Positions 1-13,256 of a DNA stretch of 64,000 nt are shown one piece after another. The stretch is taken from assembly GCA_030737875.1 (NCBI GenBank), contig CM060921.1:403908192-403972191 (forward strand). The letters are read 5' to 3'. The position numbers and the translations under genes were made by a program. Numbering within the stretch: position 1 is the stretch's first letter; the number at the start of each line of letters is the position of its first letter. This stretch comes from Allium sativum (lineage: Eukaryota > Streptophyta > Magnoliopsida > Asparagales > Amaryllidaceae). Under the pieces are notes generated by a model that worked only from the letters and a program-made list of their open reading frames with translations, made no database searches and was not told where the DNA came from.

Positions 1-74
1 AAGGAACTTCATGACCAACAACTTTCTTCCCTCCCGAAAGATTGGAGGGGCCAACTACTTTAAGCAACGACGAT

Positions 75-2154
75 TCAGAGTTGTGGGTAAAAATGCTTAT
101 TTTGGCAGCCGCCACCTCCGGAATTGTTGTCGCCATTCTCCCTATTGTTACTAACAGAAGCAAAAATCTCCCCTTCCTCGCCTAAATCTTCCGGAAGACG
201 GTCAATATATAAAGATTCCTCGATTTTGGGTCCGCTCCTCTGCGGTATCTCAACTCCTTCTTCGCCCAAATTAATCCTTTCCATAACCCGATCCTGGACG
301 AAGGGAGGAACTTGGGGGGTTCGGAGTTTAGGAAGACTTTGAAAGTTATCGGAAAGAAGGTGAAATAAGGCATCGTATAACAATCGTACTTAATTTGCGG
401 AAGGCGTATTTGCAAGAATTAAAAATCCTGTCTTTAGCCACATAGATTATCTGTGTAGCGCGAGAATGCTTCTCATCCTTCTTCTGAAGCTCATCGGTGT
501 GAGTAACCACATCCTCCGCTACCTAATGCTCTAAGGCTGATACCTTTTTGGGTGTTACATCCCTAGTCTGCCTCTCTTTCTCTGAAGCTGACTTGGCATG
601 TTCCAAGGAAGCTTTCAACCTCTCACACTCATCGCTCAAGGTTGCGTTCGCTTCCCAAAGCCAAGTGATTTCAGTAACATAGGAAGAAGGAATGGGCTTA
701 GACAAGTGCCACTCCTTGATTGTTTGGGAAATTGGAAGCATTCAACATACAGTCACAACAAATGGGAAGCCCAGAGTAAAAAGAGAATGTTGTACCTTAG
801 GCTGTCAAGTTGTCAAATGCTGGCAGAAGTCCACTATGTCGGAAGAGGTGGAAGGTAATGAGATGTCAGAAAGTTCAAGCCTAGAAAGAACAAGTTTCAC
901 AAGATCTGTGAAATCAATTGAAAAATCGGGGAGCCTCAAAGGTTCAACGGGTCGAGAAGTGGAAGTACGCAGCGTGGCACATGCACCCGCTCGAGATATA
1001 CTTTGAAGGGGTACTGGAAAAACACCACTCCCTATTTCACTGCCGGAAGCACTCCCGGAAATCACAGATGTAGGAATATCAAGCTTTAGTCTCTTAGCTG
1101 GCGGATCGATAGATAATTCGACCAACCTCTTAACAGCGACAACAGTAGATCGATTCAAAGCGTTAGTAAGAATAGGGGCTTCCGAAGTCGAAACTCCTAG
1201 TCAAATGAAAGGCCAAAAAGAGATTCAAAAATGCGGAACTTTGGTGTCAAAACGACCTCAATAAAGAAACTATCGAATCAACAAAACATACCCGGAAATA
1301 AAGGATTCGAGGGAGCAAACACTTATGAACATAATAATATATGCTTAGAGTCAGGAAGACAAACAGGTGGGCATCCCAAGACCTTTTGTCCGTTAAGGAG
1401 GAGGTTATAGAGACACAACTTGTCCTTGGTTAGTTGAGTGGACCGAAATGGAGGCTTTTCGAGTAGTTTCAAAATATGCTCAGATACATGGGATTAGCTT
1501 TCGGTTAAAGAAACTCCCTTAGAAGCAAAATCCGGAAGAAGGCGGTTAAAGATAAGTCACAGATAGAAAAAAGTAGCCACTTGCAAAAGGTTAAGAGGAC
1601 TCACCACAATCAGCAAATTAGCCTGAAATACCGATAGGACATTTGATAAAGAAAATTTTATCTTCCCAGGGTATAGCCTTACCTACACCATCGTTGATAA
1701 TCTTCCGCAAGGGGGCAGCATGGAATATAGGGAAGTCAACACCTCTTGAAAAATGCATCAGTTGTCGGATGAGGTTAGAAGTAAGAGAAGCCTGACCCGA
1801 TTCAAAAGCAAGTACTTGAAGACATAAAAGCAGTGTGTAAGTTCTTGTTAAAAGTTAAATGGGCGCAATCTCTAAATCCCGTAGAAGTTGGAACACAAAG
1901 GAAGGAAAAGGAAAGAAGCCTCCATGCTAGATATGTGCTGCTAAGTAAGCAAAATATCCTTTAGGAGGATGCATGATGTCATCACAATAAGCAATAGGGA
2001 TAGCCCCCACATTGTCCATTCCGAAGCTGGCAAGAATGGAGTTTACTTCATCTTGAGAAGTAATCAATGAATTCTTCAAGTTGATAGGCTTCCTCCTCCG
2101 AGAAGGGCCACAAGCATCAATGGATGATAGAACGGTATTCATTTTATCTGACAT
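75..2154 (-). pseudogene. Broken antisense ORF of element B (putative gypsy-type transposon domain, Transposase_28-like)
   Basis: Most of this stretch can be read on the minus strand in one frame, broken by stops. The first third has the layout of the Pfam Transposase_28 (putative gypsy type transposon) domain: YFAYLAAHI, stop, then HGGFFPFPSF and FVFQLLRDLEIAPI. A later block carries GVDFPIFHAAPLRKI. The middle (about 1158-805) is Ser/Pro-rich with a basic PPAKRLKLD stretch that could act as a nuclear signal. The 741-523 block (EWHLSKPIPSS, then LSDECERLKASLEHAKSAS) looks like a coiled coil. After a frame change at about 400 an acidic tail runs to 75. Several stops are of the CAA to TAA type, so this is a decayed copy. 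Function in the family is unknown; the antisense position relative to the PPT and LTR is what identifies it. Introns cannot be excluded for 1160-1590, where the frame is poor. Confidence 0.6.
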
Positions 2155-2765
2155 AGTGCTGCCAGGTGATATAATTTCGTAAACAAGTAGAATTCATATC
2201 TAACTCATTAGAGCGCTCAAAGATGATAACATATAAATCTATTAGCAATTGATGGTCAGAATAGTGAATGTTGTGACAACTCTAAGAACCACTCTAGTTA
2301 CTTAATTAAGAGAATAGATTCTTTTGTACAAATTGCTTATCTCAAACCCTAAAATTAATATTTAGGGAAACAAACATTTGAGCAGATCGCCATGAATTGC
2401 CTCCTAGGTTATTAACATTCAAACAATTTATATCCGACATGTAAAATCCTAGAAAATTTGGGAAAAACAATTTAACTCCTAGATTAAATACCAAAACAGA
2501 GATATTTACCAGAGGTTTAGGCAATAAAATTCCCACAATAAGCTTCAAGTCCTCAATGAAGAAATAATCTGGTTCGAGAAACTAATGTTGCAGGTAAACA
2601 GTGAAGGAGAAGTAGTGGTAATAATGCAAAGAAATTTACCCAATTCTCCACCGTACAAACAAAGACCAATCAACATTCCCGACCCAGGAAGATCAAAGGA
2701 CTCAGATATGACACTTCGAAAAAGACAAAGAGTTCGACTTGGAAAGTCGAAAATACCCTTTCACT

Positions 2766-2777
2766 AGAGGGGGAAAA
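2766..2777 (+). other. Polypurine tract of element B
   Basis: AGAGGGGGAAAA lies directly before the LTR start TGTTACTACC. This is the expected site of plus-strand DNA priming and fixes the element's orientation as plus, opposite to the coding strand of the ORF at 75-2154. Confidence 0.75.
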
Positions 2778-3862
2778 TGTTACTACCAAAATTAACAGTG
2801 AAATGAGCTGGCAAGTGAAGGGGCATCGGATGGCCGAAAGCTCACGAAGACTCTTCAAAAAGTAGGGTCAAACACTTGGTTGAGCCAAGAGCAGGGAGAA
2901 ACAATCCGAAAGCTACATCAATCGAAACCTTCCTAGGAGAAAAGATCGTAAAAGCTACAGGATATAACCGGCAGGACCTATCCGACACGGTCAATTCGAC
3001 AATATCCTTCTAACAACGTCAACTAGACAGGAGATACTACGACAAGAAGTCATCCTGACCTGAAACTAAGAGGTATAAAAGCTAGAAATTCTTGCATTCT
3101 CAAGGAACCTTTGGTATTAACCCGCCTAATACCAATACATCGGGAAGTTAAAACATCAAGAGCCTCAAAGACAGGAGCACATGAAGACTGTCCGGAACCC
3201 ATTTTTGTAACACCTATCGTACAAATACCGAGAGGCCACATTGATAAAGCAACACGAGAATCACTTGGAGCAACCTTTTGAGAGATCGGGCTACACCGGG
3301 AAATCCCATCGAAACGCAGACCGTAATCTCGGAAGAGATACGAGCTATCCACACTAGTCTACTTAGCACAGACATCGACAGCAGTCCTGAACTGGCAGCT
3401 AACCACATACACAATGAGGGCAGGCTCCTCTAAGTATCCATGGAAAATATGGAAGCCTATAGCCGAAAGAATATGACCAAGAGCATGCACACGAGAGCTC
3501 AAGATACTATTTTACTTACTCATTAATTGTTGCGGTTTACTGTTTATTCCCAGCAAATGCTCGGGTTCTTGTTCAGACCTTCTTGTAGGTAGAAAGGGAA
3601 CGTCCTTTCCTATAGATCTAAACCCCACTTGGTAGCCTCTGCGATTCCCCAAACTTAGACCTCCTAGCGAGCTTGGTGGGAGTCCATCGCTATCCGCCAT
3701 TAAAATCCTTTGTCAACAACGGATTAGTAATCTCCTTTCCAAAGCCTCTTCATCTAGGGACGAATGGCTAATTCAAGCCCGCAAAAGCTAGACAGCCTAC
3801 CTCTTCTCTATCGATTCATCCCCACTGACCTACCTCTGGTGTGATGATAAATATCGTTAACA
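2778..3862 (+). repeat. 3' LTR of element B
   Basis: 1085 bp, TG...CA, with inverted ends TGTTA and TAACA. A TATAAAA box at 3074 lies about 300 bp in, followed by a CATTC-type start region, which gives an ordinary U3-R-U5 layout in plus orientation. No second copy is present in the window, so divergence cannot be judged. Confidence 0.7.
3074..3080 (+). promoter_or_regulatory. TATA box in the LTR of element B
   Basis: TATAAAA in the context AGGTATAAAAGC, about 295 bp after the LTR start. A likely start region (TTGCATTCTC) lies about 25-30 bp downstream. This supports plus-strand transcription of B. Confidence 0.55.
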
Positions 3863-4153
3863 AGAATATACAATGATTATCAGAGATACACATATACAGA
3901 TATATACAGCTAGGCAGTGGAACCAAAGTACATCGGGAAATACATATATGTAATAGATGTATACCAAACCTTCGTCTACGTTCTCCAAGGAAAATTAACC
4001 TTCACTAACTGCAACTCGTATCTGACCTGAGCATACTGCATAAAAAAAAACAACAAACACTCGGATAAGAACTAAATCATTCTCATATTAGTCAAATTAA
4101 AATACGAAATAACATGAGTGTTATTGGTGTAGAAATCAAAAGAAATGTTGTGT

Positions 4154-4207
4154 GAAATTCACTGGACCACGCCACTAACGCGAAACAGGTTTACTCCATG
4201 TGAATTC
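4154..4207 (-). other. Stem-loop in the LTR of A, left copy
   Basis: The arms are GAAATTCAC (4154-4162) and GTGAATTC (4200-4207), so the 5' arm carries one extra A compared with the other LTR. The loop holds, on the element's sense strand, GTAAACC followed by a GC-rich core and GGTCC. It belongs to the recurrent structure described in the findings. Confidence 0.5.
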
Positions 4208-4720
4208 CCGTGCATAGAAATTCGCAAATGATTCTGAAAAAATGAAGCTATCATAAGCTCGTTCCACATCACACAATGTAAGACACACCAAATGGGTGAG
4301 TTTTGTCTTATGATAACAAAAAATTCTTTCATATGTGAAAATCCACCTTTAATACTATTATTAGTGCACAGTGTTGAAAACCATTTCACAAATAAATATA
4401 TTAATCTTAGCAAGCGTAGTGACTATGCCTAGATACTTGTTTACAAACAAATTGAAAGGCTCGTTTTGGTTATTCGATTTTCCAACATGATAGTTCCTGG
4501 CACAAAAGATCAATGGAGGACACGAAGCTAAGTACCTCCCGGTTAACATCTAGACACGGACACCGAATACATAGCGGGAAGTATATATTCCAGTTATCAT
4601 CCAGGCATTAGACACCGTATGTATTTTATTTCCTCGGGTTTCGAGGTAGATCTGCTGCCATAGCTTTCGGTTTTCACTAGGGATTACGTATACAACCTAA
4701 CAGCTAGTTTACCATCAATC

Positions 4721-5257
4721 CGGGGCTATGCAGTTAAATCTCCACTGAAGCCTTGCAATATCACTGCTATAGCCCATAGCGCTCTTCAACTGCTACATTC
4801 TTTAAATTTAGCACCGATGAATAGTAGATCTTCGTTTTGCCCCGTCACTTTCCAATGCATCCACTATATCAATGCTTTTTACCGTCCGCTTTAGCCGTAT
4901 CAATATTTAGAGCTTGATTTGACTAGTTCTCTTTTTTAAAAAATTAGTAAATTTAGCATAAAGGTCTGAATTTAAGGCATAAATACCTAACATATGGTAA
5001 CAATCAATTACATTCATCAAAATTTGCTTGCAAACTATGATATTCCTTGATTTTATTATATAAGATTAATTAAATTTAGTTTCTTATGCACATATAATGT
5101 GAGAAAGATGATTAATTAATTTTCAAATATTTGGGTTTACATATAATGAACCTTTTTGCGCCTCCGCTATATCCCTGATATTTCCCCACTTTATCCCCGC
5201 TACACCTTTTTGTACATCTTCTGCTATAGAACCACTAGCGCATTAACTTCACAGATC
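4721..5257. mobile_element. Unclassified ~535 bp insertion (MITE-like) in one LTR of A
   Basis: Present only in the left LTR: the partner reads straight from 'accatcaat' to 'ttgggtgtgagg' near 23026-23040. Both sides carry ATC (4718-4720 and 5255-5257). The ends are weakly inverted (CTATGCAGTTAA against CTGTGAAGTTAA, 9 of 12), and CTATAG/GCTATA motifs recur near both ends. That suits a small non-autonomous DNA transposon, but no superfamily can be assigned. Confidence 0.4.
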
Positions 5258-8200
5258 TGGGGTGTGACCTTCAACGATGTCACGATATACACAAAGCTAC
5301 GCTATAATAAGCCAAGCTTTGATCATCACTAGTTCAGTTCATAACTTGAGTATGCCACATTGACAATTCAAGACGTGTCACTGATTTCTATCAATACATA
5401 ACCTCTAAGTTTATATGTCTTAGAGACGAGAATAATTTATTACCACAAATCCGATATATATCAACAGAAATCAGTGCTACGCAGTGAATTTCAATGTCAG
5501 ACACACAATCCATATAAGTCTGTTCTGGGTTTGAACGGAACAACAACCCGAAAATCTCTAAATATATTTAGATTTCATGCTACTTATCACCTCGTATCGG
5601 GTGATCGGCCCAAATGAGACATCAACAATCGATCCAAACAATTCGAAGATTATCGGTCTTCACTTATCAATTTCCAAGCCTTCAATTTCTTTATAATGTC
5701 GTACTACGACTTAGAATGGTTTTCGAACAAATATTTGATCCCCGTCTTTCCAAGTAATAAGTGCATTTTTAAACCATAGTTATGGATCATTCGGCTTTCC
5801 CATTTAAATCTCCTTCTAAAATTGGTATCGATTCAGTTATAATCAAGGTTTTCTTAATTTCAGTTTCCATAAACCCTGTTATCTCTTTAACCCCTTTTGT
5901 GAAATTCATTATTCATTTTCCAGTTTTATATTCCAAGCCAGTTTATATTCAGAATATAATATAGTTCATATTGAGATATCATAATCATTGAAAAGTTGAT
6001 TTATATTCAAAATAAAGTATAATTTTGTTTCAAAATGTCATAATAATTTTCAAAATCGATTCATATTCCAGAGAGAGTAAAATTTCATATCAATATCATG
6101 ATTTGTTTCAAAACCGATTTATATTCAAAATAGAATATTCTTTCTAATCATAATACCATAGTCCTTTCAAAATCGATTTATATTCAAAGGAGAATATATT
6201 TTTATTTCAAATCTTAATTTTGAATCAATTGTTTTCATCGAGAACAATTCCAGTTTAGGAAGAATTTACAAAATCTTTAATAGCCTAAAAATAGATAATT
6301 ATAAATAAAACCCTTTTTATGAAAAAATATATATTAAAATAATTAAAGTAAAAATAAAATAATTTAATTCACAATATATATATATACATATATTAAATGC
6401 TATACTAAAATAATCTTTAAATAATAAATAGTACAATATGCTTTATTTCAAATTATAGGTATATATATAATTTCTTTACAATAATAATCTTTAAATAATA
6501 AATATAATATATTATAATATATTTCAAAACTATAGGTATATCTAAAGTTAACTAAATTTAAAACCATAATTGTTTCTTTCTTTCTTTCAAATTTCAATAC
6601 TTAAAATTTATATTCCATCTTCGATAAAGCTTATTTCATCTCCATATCTCGATTTCAAAACAACATTCAAACCCGACCTTTCATGCTAAAAGGATTTAAA
6701 TTCATATTTAATCCAAATCTCTAACACTTCCAAAAATCGTCTTATACTCTTATTTTAAATTAATCTAAAGAGAATTATTAACTTCAGCTTTAAAAAAATT
6801 AAAAAATAATTGAGCAATCAAATCGTATTTAAATCACGTTTCCAAATTCCCATCGAATACTCTTATTTTTAATTAATCCAAAGAGAATTATTAACTTCAG
6901 CTTTAAACAAATTAAAAAAATTGAGTAACCAAATCGTACTTAAATTACATTTCCAAATTCCTAGTTTATTTTCGAATAATTGCCTTGACAAACTCAATGA
7001 ACATTCCAGTTTTTGGTTTAAAAGAAATAGATGTATATATATATATATACATATATTCAAATCTCTTCATATCCCTTTCAAATATATTTCCACAAATATA
7101 TTTCCAAATATCTAAAATCATTTTATCCAACTGATGTTCATATAAAATTCTCAATCTTATGGCTTAGTGATATTTAATTTAATTGTCGATATTTTAGGGA
7201 TCAATATACATATATATATATATATATATCATTTCAATCCAAATCGAGGTCACAGGTATTCATCATTTCGACCCGTGTTCTTAATTTATTTTAAATCGAT
7301 TAATACCGGATTTATTTGGTGCCCATAACATCGAGGCTGAACAATAGGATTAATTGGCATAAATAAAGATGAACATCATATACTAAATAACATAAACAAT
7401 TTACATTAATGATATCCATTCAGAAATCAGTACAAGGCACCCATCAAACCATTTCATCCAAACAGTCAATATTATGTCGTTCATTAGTTAATAAATGTCG
7501 GGGTTTCTGACTGGCAATTTAGTTTTGAATAAATCATTTAATGTCGATTCTAAATTAACACTGTATTTAATTTGTATGTTAATTTAAGCGAATAATCAAA
7601 AATCACTCACTACCAGGAAATCAGATATATTTCATAATTTAATTTAATAAATACGGGAACAATTTAGTTAATTGTGAGCGAGAAATTCACTCACCTTTGG
7701 GTCTTTAGTCGGTCGAACGTCCAACCAAAGCCCAAAAATTTACAGTCTCCAAACGCATCCAAATTAGTGCCAGAACGTCCGCAATTTCACCATGATCGCA
7801 ATGCAACAAACCGCATCAAAATCCAACCTAATATGCAATAGTTATTAATGTTAGAAGTTGAATACATATATGTATGTAAAATATAATAAATTAAATAAAT
7901 AAATAGAATATACCACGTCAGCAACATGATCTTGTTTTCCCACTTCACCTACATGCCGCTCACGAAGTCACCTCTTGTGCCACATATTTGACAATGAACT
8001 GCACTGTCCTCCAATCGCCTGACGATCAACCATCACCAACGCGGGATATCCCTAACCTGGCCACACCTACCCCTGTCGGCACATCGTCTCCGGCCACCTC
8101 TTGTGGCTTCATCTCCGAGGCTAATATAGGGTTTTCGAAACCCTATTTCACCGATTCTGGCCATCTCAGGAAATACTACGACTTACGACCACCATAAATC

Positions 8201-9232
8201 AACTCCCCAGACCACGCTCTATAAAACCTAGATCATGATTTCTTCGATTAAGCCGGAATCAAAAAAACTAAATCGAATGCATTGGGTTTCGATTTCAGAG
8301 ACTTTAACTATTTTTCCGGCCAATCCACTCAATGCATGTCGTAATAAATCATACCAGCAGCTTCGTATCATCAAGCTCTTCGAAACAATATATAATTTGC
8401 TAGGTTTTGTGGAGAGTTGAATTTAAAGCTTGGATTTTTTTTGTTTGAACAAAGATTTGGAAATTTTGTTTCAGCCATTAGAGGAAAATTTGATGGAGTA
8501 AATTATACGTATAGTGAAAATGAACTGATGAGGTAGAAATAGGTTTTATTGGCATAAATATCGAGGGTCCAATGGGAGAAACAAAAAACTATCATATTAC
8601 GTTGATTCCTTTCACGCTTTATTCCGTATGGTCAAATGGCAAGTCCAATTGTAAGGAAATTTGAAATTTTACAATAATTCACCGCTCCAGATCTAATGGA
8701 ACTGGTTTTATCATATTTGGAGGCAGTTGCCAAAACAACTAAATGCCATAGTTAATTAATTAATAAAATATTCAATTACTCACTTACTCATTTTTAATTC
8801 AATCTAAATATATATATATATATATATATATATTACATTCCATTTTAATCCAATTTCAATTTAAATAAATTTTATAAATCGATTTCACAAATTTTAAGTT
8901 CCCAAATTTGATATTTTGAATTTAAATTTGGATTGTAATTACAGATGATAGAACTCGATTTATTTTCAATTATTTTAATATTAAACTCAAAATTACACCA
9001 TTTACCAAATTAAATTTGAATTCAATTTTTAACTTAAACAACTCAAACTTTGTTTAAATATTAAATTCTGAATTACGACATTTCAAAATATGAACTCAAT
9101 TTAAAATCCATTTATACTTAATTCAAGCCATCATCATTATTAAAATCAATTAAATTTGATTTTTAACCAATATTATTCAATTTATTTATTTTAAATCTAA
9201 TTTAAATATATGGAAAATTATGGGCCGTTACA

Positions 9233-9243
9233 TTCTCCCCTAC
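9233..9243 (-). other. Polypurine tract of element A
   Basis: On the minus strand the sequence before the LTR reads TTGAGTAGGGGAGAA and then TGTAACGG. A GAGGACGAAAAG motif lies just upstream, as in many plant gypsy elements. It marks the 3' LTR and fixes the minus orientation. Confidence 0.75.
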
Positions 9244-11748
9244 TCAAATCTTTTCGTCCTCGAAAAGGGAATGAAATAAGGCATTAAGCGCATATATATT
9301 TTCAGGTCCATAACTTATAAAATAGCATTTATAAAATAAGTTATTGAGTTATAAAGTCTCATAAATTTTCAAAATCCCGAAATCAAAGAAAATTTCGGCA
9401 GCATCTCCATAGGAGAGGTCCGGAAAATCACAATATGTATATAAACTCGAATATACATCTCATCACAAAATGAGGCATCCCAGACAATCGGGAAGCCAAT
9501 ATATATATATAACCACAACCCTAAATAACACAAATACATACCTTCTTTAGCGTTATTGGCAAATTTATTTATTTAGCAATTTAGCATTTCGCATTTAGCG
9601 CCAAGCGTGCTCCAATATGTAGCGCAAATTCTTTACACCTGTTACTTACTCAAATATGCATAAGAATCGAACATATATACAACTAATAGAAAATGTACAC
9701 AACTTGCACAACATATACTAATCATTTCAACTACAAAACCAACACATTAGCGATAGGCCAATGAAAAAATCGAGGTTTAACACCATTCAAATGATGGAAT
9801 TTACCCAAAACATACTAGGCAAATGTTGTTGCACTCATTTCAGGCATTTCGAATTTCATGGATTCTTCGAATTCGGATAATCCGTTCAAAAGTTACACCA
9901 TTTTAGTGAAAGCGAACGCTTCAGCCCAAAAAAAATAAAAATGCAGGCCTTAATTGTTCAACCCAGTTTTCAACCTTTTAAACATTAAAATTTTACAAAG
10001 CATATTAAAGAAAAGCTTTAGTTTAGATCATGAGCTTTCTGGATTATACAAGCACATCAAAAGCTGACGATTCGTTAGGAAGTTATGGTCAAAACAACAT
10101 TGATATGCACTTCAAGTTTTCATTTTCTACGCATAGAACTATGACTAGCACTCGGATTTCAACCTAATAAACATGAAAATTTGATAAGGAACCATTAAGA
10201 AAAGTTTTAGCTCAGTTTCTAGGGTTTCCAAAAAGTCCAGAATCGTCAAGTTCCAATTATCCCATCAAAAGTTATGGTCATTTTTCTTCAGCGTATAGGG
10301 GATATTCTGGATTTTTCAATGAGCGTCGATTTTATTTACTCAAAGCTTCAAACTCTCTAATTCCAATTTTTTAGCAACTCCTAACCATTTATAGTTGGTT
10401 ATCACTTTAATAGACTGATATTACGGATCCCCTTTTATTTGCTTAGATATATCCATGTTTGCTTCATTGATATTAAATTGAGTATCGTTTATTGATTCTC
10501 ATTCATTTAACTTAATTGAATCCACTGAGATCCAAATTCTTTCAATATTCTCATTTAATAAATTTGAACTTTGGTTTTAAAACTCCTACACCTTATTTCA
10601 CAATTCCAGTTATTAGTTTATTTCATTTCCTCGTTCTATTTAGTTAACTCCGAATCTATAATCATGGGTTAAGGCTAGTTATGATTTTTATATAAACCAT
10701 TCTATTTTTTCTCAAATCTTCAGTCGACTTTATTTACTTTTCCTAACTTGGCCTTTTACTTCTTTAAGTTCACTTAACTCAACCAATTTTAATTTCATTT
10801 CCCATTCATTTTATAATCATTTCCCACTTAAAGTTTCCAGTGATACGGGTTTTCTTTTATTTCAATTCACTTAGCACGTCTAAAACCAAATTTCCATTTA
10901 ACATCTTAACTTTTAGTTTTAGTACATAATTGAAATTATTAATTAATAGAGAACTTAAAAATCCCGATTATAAGTTTATTTCAACTTGAAAATTAAATAA
11001 TCTATACTTATGTCATTATAAAAAAATTATACCATAGAAGTTTAAGTTCCAAAGTCTTTTATCAATCAAATTGTGGAATTACTGAGTGGTCTCCCCCACT
11101 CAGAATCTTCAAAATAAACATTGATAATGCTTGACTCATTACCGAGGTTATTCCTAAGGTCTAAGAAGGGGTTATGCACTTATTCCATTTAACATTGTTT
11201 GAAATCGCTTCCATTTCGAAAATACCTACTTATGATACTATATTATTTCAAAATCTTGGCAAATCTATTTTTCAAAAGCACCAGAATCGAGTTCTCAAGT
11301 TCATTTCCATTTTATTTGCAAAATATATTTTGCAACCAATTATATTGAATAGATTTCATTTTCAAACTTTTTTTAAAATGATTTAATTTTCCCTATTAGA
11401 TTTATTATCTATGCATCTATAATTGATAATAACTTAATATTATCACCCTCCAATAATGAATACAAGCAAAATTTATAATTCATAACCAAATTTATATTTA
11501 AAATATAATCCAAAACCATATTATATCGATCCGTTATGTTCAAATAATTACAAATTCCTATCGATACCATGGCGTCCCATATATCGACCAGAATCTATAA
11601 ATATTCGATGGAACAAATCAACATAATATAAAACCATTTATGTCAAAAATACAAGTACGCTCTCTCATATATAACTCAAACTCATTTTAGGATGTTACTA
11701 ATCCTATCTCTAACGAGTTACTTCCTAAACAGAGCCAAGGTTATCACT
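9244..11748 (-). other. Non-coding interior of element A
   Basis: About 2.5 kb, AT-rich, with no reading frame resembling gag or pol on either strand. It contains a degenerate direct duplication: 9977-10115 and 10157-10285 share tcaacct...aaacat, ttaa(a)gaaaag and aagttatggtca at matching spacing. I see no other structure. This absence is what makes A a LARD-like element. Confidence 0.65.
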
Positions 11749-11766
11749 AACCTGGCTCCAATACCA
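11749..11766 (-). other. Primer binding site of element A
   Basis: On the minus strand, three bases after the LTR end, the sequence reads TGGTATTGGAGCCAGGTT. This is close to the plant initiator-Met tRNA site TGGTATCAGAGC(C). It marks 11770-31928 as the 5' LTR. Confidence 0.75.
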
Positions 11767-12601
11767 CATTGTAACGACTTGGATTTTTGACTATTCAAAT
11801 CGACAATAGTCCACCCATGTTGATCCAAACGAATCACACATACAGGTAGTTATTGGGAAAATAAAAGAAAAGAAAGGAAGAAGAGGAAAACAATAACATA
11901 ATCCCACAATGAAAGTAGAACATATAATAGTCAAATAACAGTTCAAAAGCAGTTGAAATATATACATGTGACTATAATATACAATGATTATTAGGGTTAC
12001 ATATATACAGATACATACAACCAGGCAGCGGAACCAAAGTACATCGGGAATTACATATATGTAATAGATGTATACCAAATCTTCATCTTCGTTCTCCAAG
12101 GCAAAGTAACCTTCGCTAACTGCAACTCGTATCGGACTCGTGCTTATTGCATAAAAAAAACAAACATTCAGATCAGAACCAATTCATTCTCATATTAGTC
12201 AAATTAAAATACGAAATAACATGTGTAATAGCCCGCATTTTACCTACCGGAAGACTGTAAAATATTTTTATTTCATTCCCTGAGGGTTGGATCACCCTCA
12301 TCTTTTAATATGTTGTATATGGAGATGTGAGAAATGTCCATAATTTTTACCGATTTTGTTTGTGACCATTTTCCCTATCAATCTTATACAGGGCATAACT
12401 TTTGACTCAGGTCGAATCAAATGGTGAGATCTATGTCAATGGAAAGGAATTGATGATTGCCTTTCCGTAGAGTGGTTACATTAAAGATTTAGCTCAACGA
12501 TTTAGGAGGAATCGCTGTTTTAAGGTTTAACAGTTGGTTGTTCAGGTTTGGAGCTTTAGTGGGCTGATTTGGGAAGGCCCATTAGTGGGGTGGTGGAATC
12601 C

Positions 12602-12609
12602 TATAAATA
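12602..12609 (+). promoter_or_regulatory. TATA box in the 5' LTR of C
   Basis: TATAAATA, about 380 bp after the LTR start, in the context AATCCTATAAATAGGGG. The 3' LTR has TATAAATG at 20045, one base weaker. Confidence 0.6.
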
Positions 12610-13256
12610 GGGGTTGAGAGAGGAGGGAAAATGTTTACTTTCCCATTCTCTCATTTGGTGGCCTTGTGCTCCACCTTCCTCTAACACCTTTCAACCATTA
12701 AAAATCCAAATCCAAGGAGGGAAATCATATATCTACACCATTGGAGGCTAGATCTACATTAATTGAAGCAAGGATTCATCGGGTCAAGGTGTTTGGTATG
12801 AGGTGCTTGATGTCCGGATTCATATTCCATTGATTTTTGCTTGTTTGGAAGAATCAGTGAGTGGATTACATCTCTCACATGGATTCAATGAAGTGTGTGA
12901 GTAGTTGATCATGTTTTTCATCAAATTCAAGTATTGTTCTTTAGATTTATGCATTGGTAAGTTCATTTTCATATAGATCATCCCATGAACTGATCTAGCA
13001 AGTTTAGATAAGTAATTTCTATGATATTTCATGTGAATGTGCAAGTTAGATCCATGGTTTTGTTCATTTGCATATTTGTGATGAGTTTGGTGAATTTGAC
13101 ATTATCATTGATAGAATTATCATACTGATGATATTGTTGATTTCATAACATGCTTGTAATCCTCTTGGATGAATTGGATGAGTTTGTTTCGTTGAACGAA
13201 TCATTTTGGCGCAGTATTGGTCGAAATTGGAGTTGCATTGAAGAATGTAGGTTTTG

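Larger units (their letters stand above)
1..3862 (+). mobile_element. Element B: 3' part of a Tat/Retand-like Ty3/gypsy retrotransposon
   Basis: Only the 3' end lies in the window. In plus orientation it shows an antisense ORF region, a polypurine tract at 2766-2777 and an LTR at 2778-3862 that starts TGTTACTACC and ends CGTTAACA. An antisense ORF between pol and the 3' LTR is known from the Tat lineage (Retand, Grande, RIRE2), which is why I assign it there. The right boundary is supported by element A: sequence matching A's other LTR starts right after 3862. The first bases after the LTR, agaat, correspond to ataat in the other copy and are the likely target duplication. The 5' copy, the 5' LTR and gag-pol would lie upstream of the window. 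Confidence 0.7.
3863..9232 (-). repeat. 3' LTR of element A (outer ~210 bp cut off by B)
   Basis: Matches the other LTR in three blocks: 3865-4122 with 11976-12223, 4133-5978 with 22445-23752, and 5979-9232 with 29204-31928. Both copies end at a CGTTACA terminus. The copy is very AT-rich with several (TA)n tracts. It differs from its partner by an extra ~535 bp at 4721-5257 and by keeping about 510 bp (about 7860-8375) that the partner lacks. The ORFs here are short and not conserved between the two copies, so I call none. Confidence 0.75.

Noticed and set aside
3512..3700. 62-codon minus-strand ORF in the LTR of B
   Set aside because: It lies in the presumed R/U5 of a plus-strand LTR, has no domain and no continuation.
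7988..8197. 69-codon ORF in the left LTR of A
   Set aside because: The segment is absent from the other LTR and the translation has no family resemblance. It is probably non-coding leader.
8525..8545. CTGATGA followed by GAAA, as in a hammerhead ribozyme core
   Set aside because: There is no stem II between the two motifs and no cleavage-site stem around them. The homologous stretch near 31200 reads CTGGTGA, and the motif is antisense to the element.
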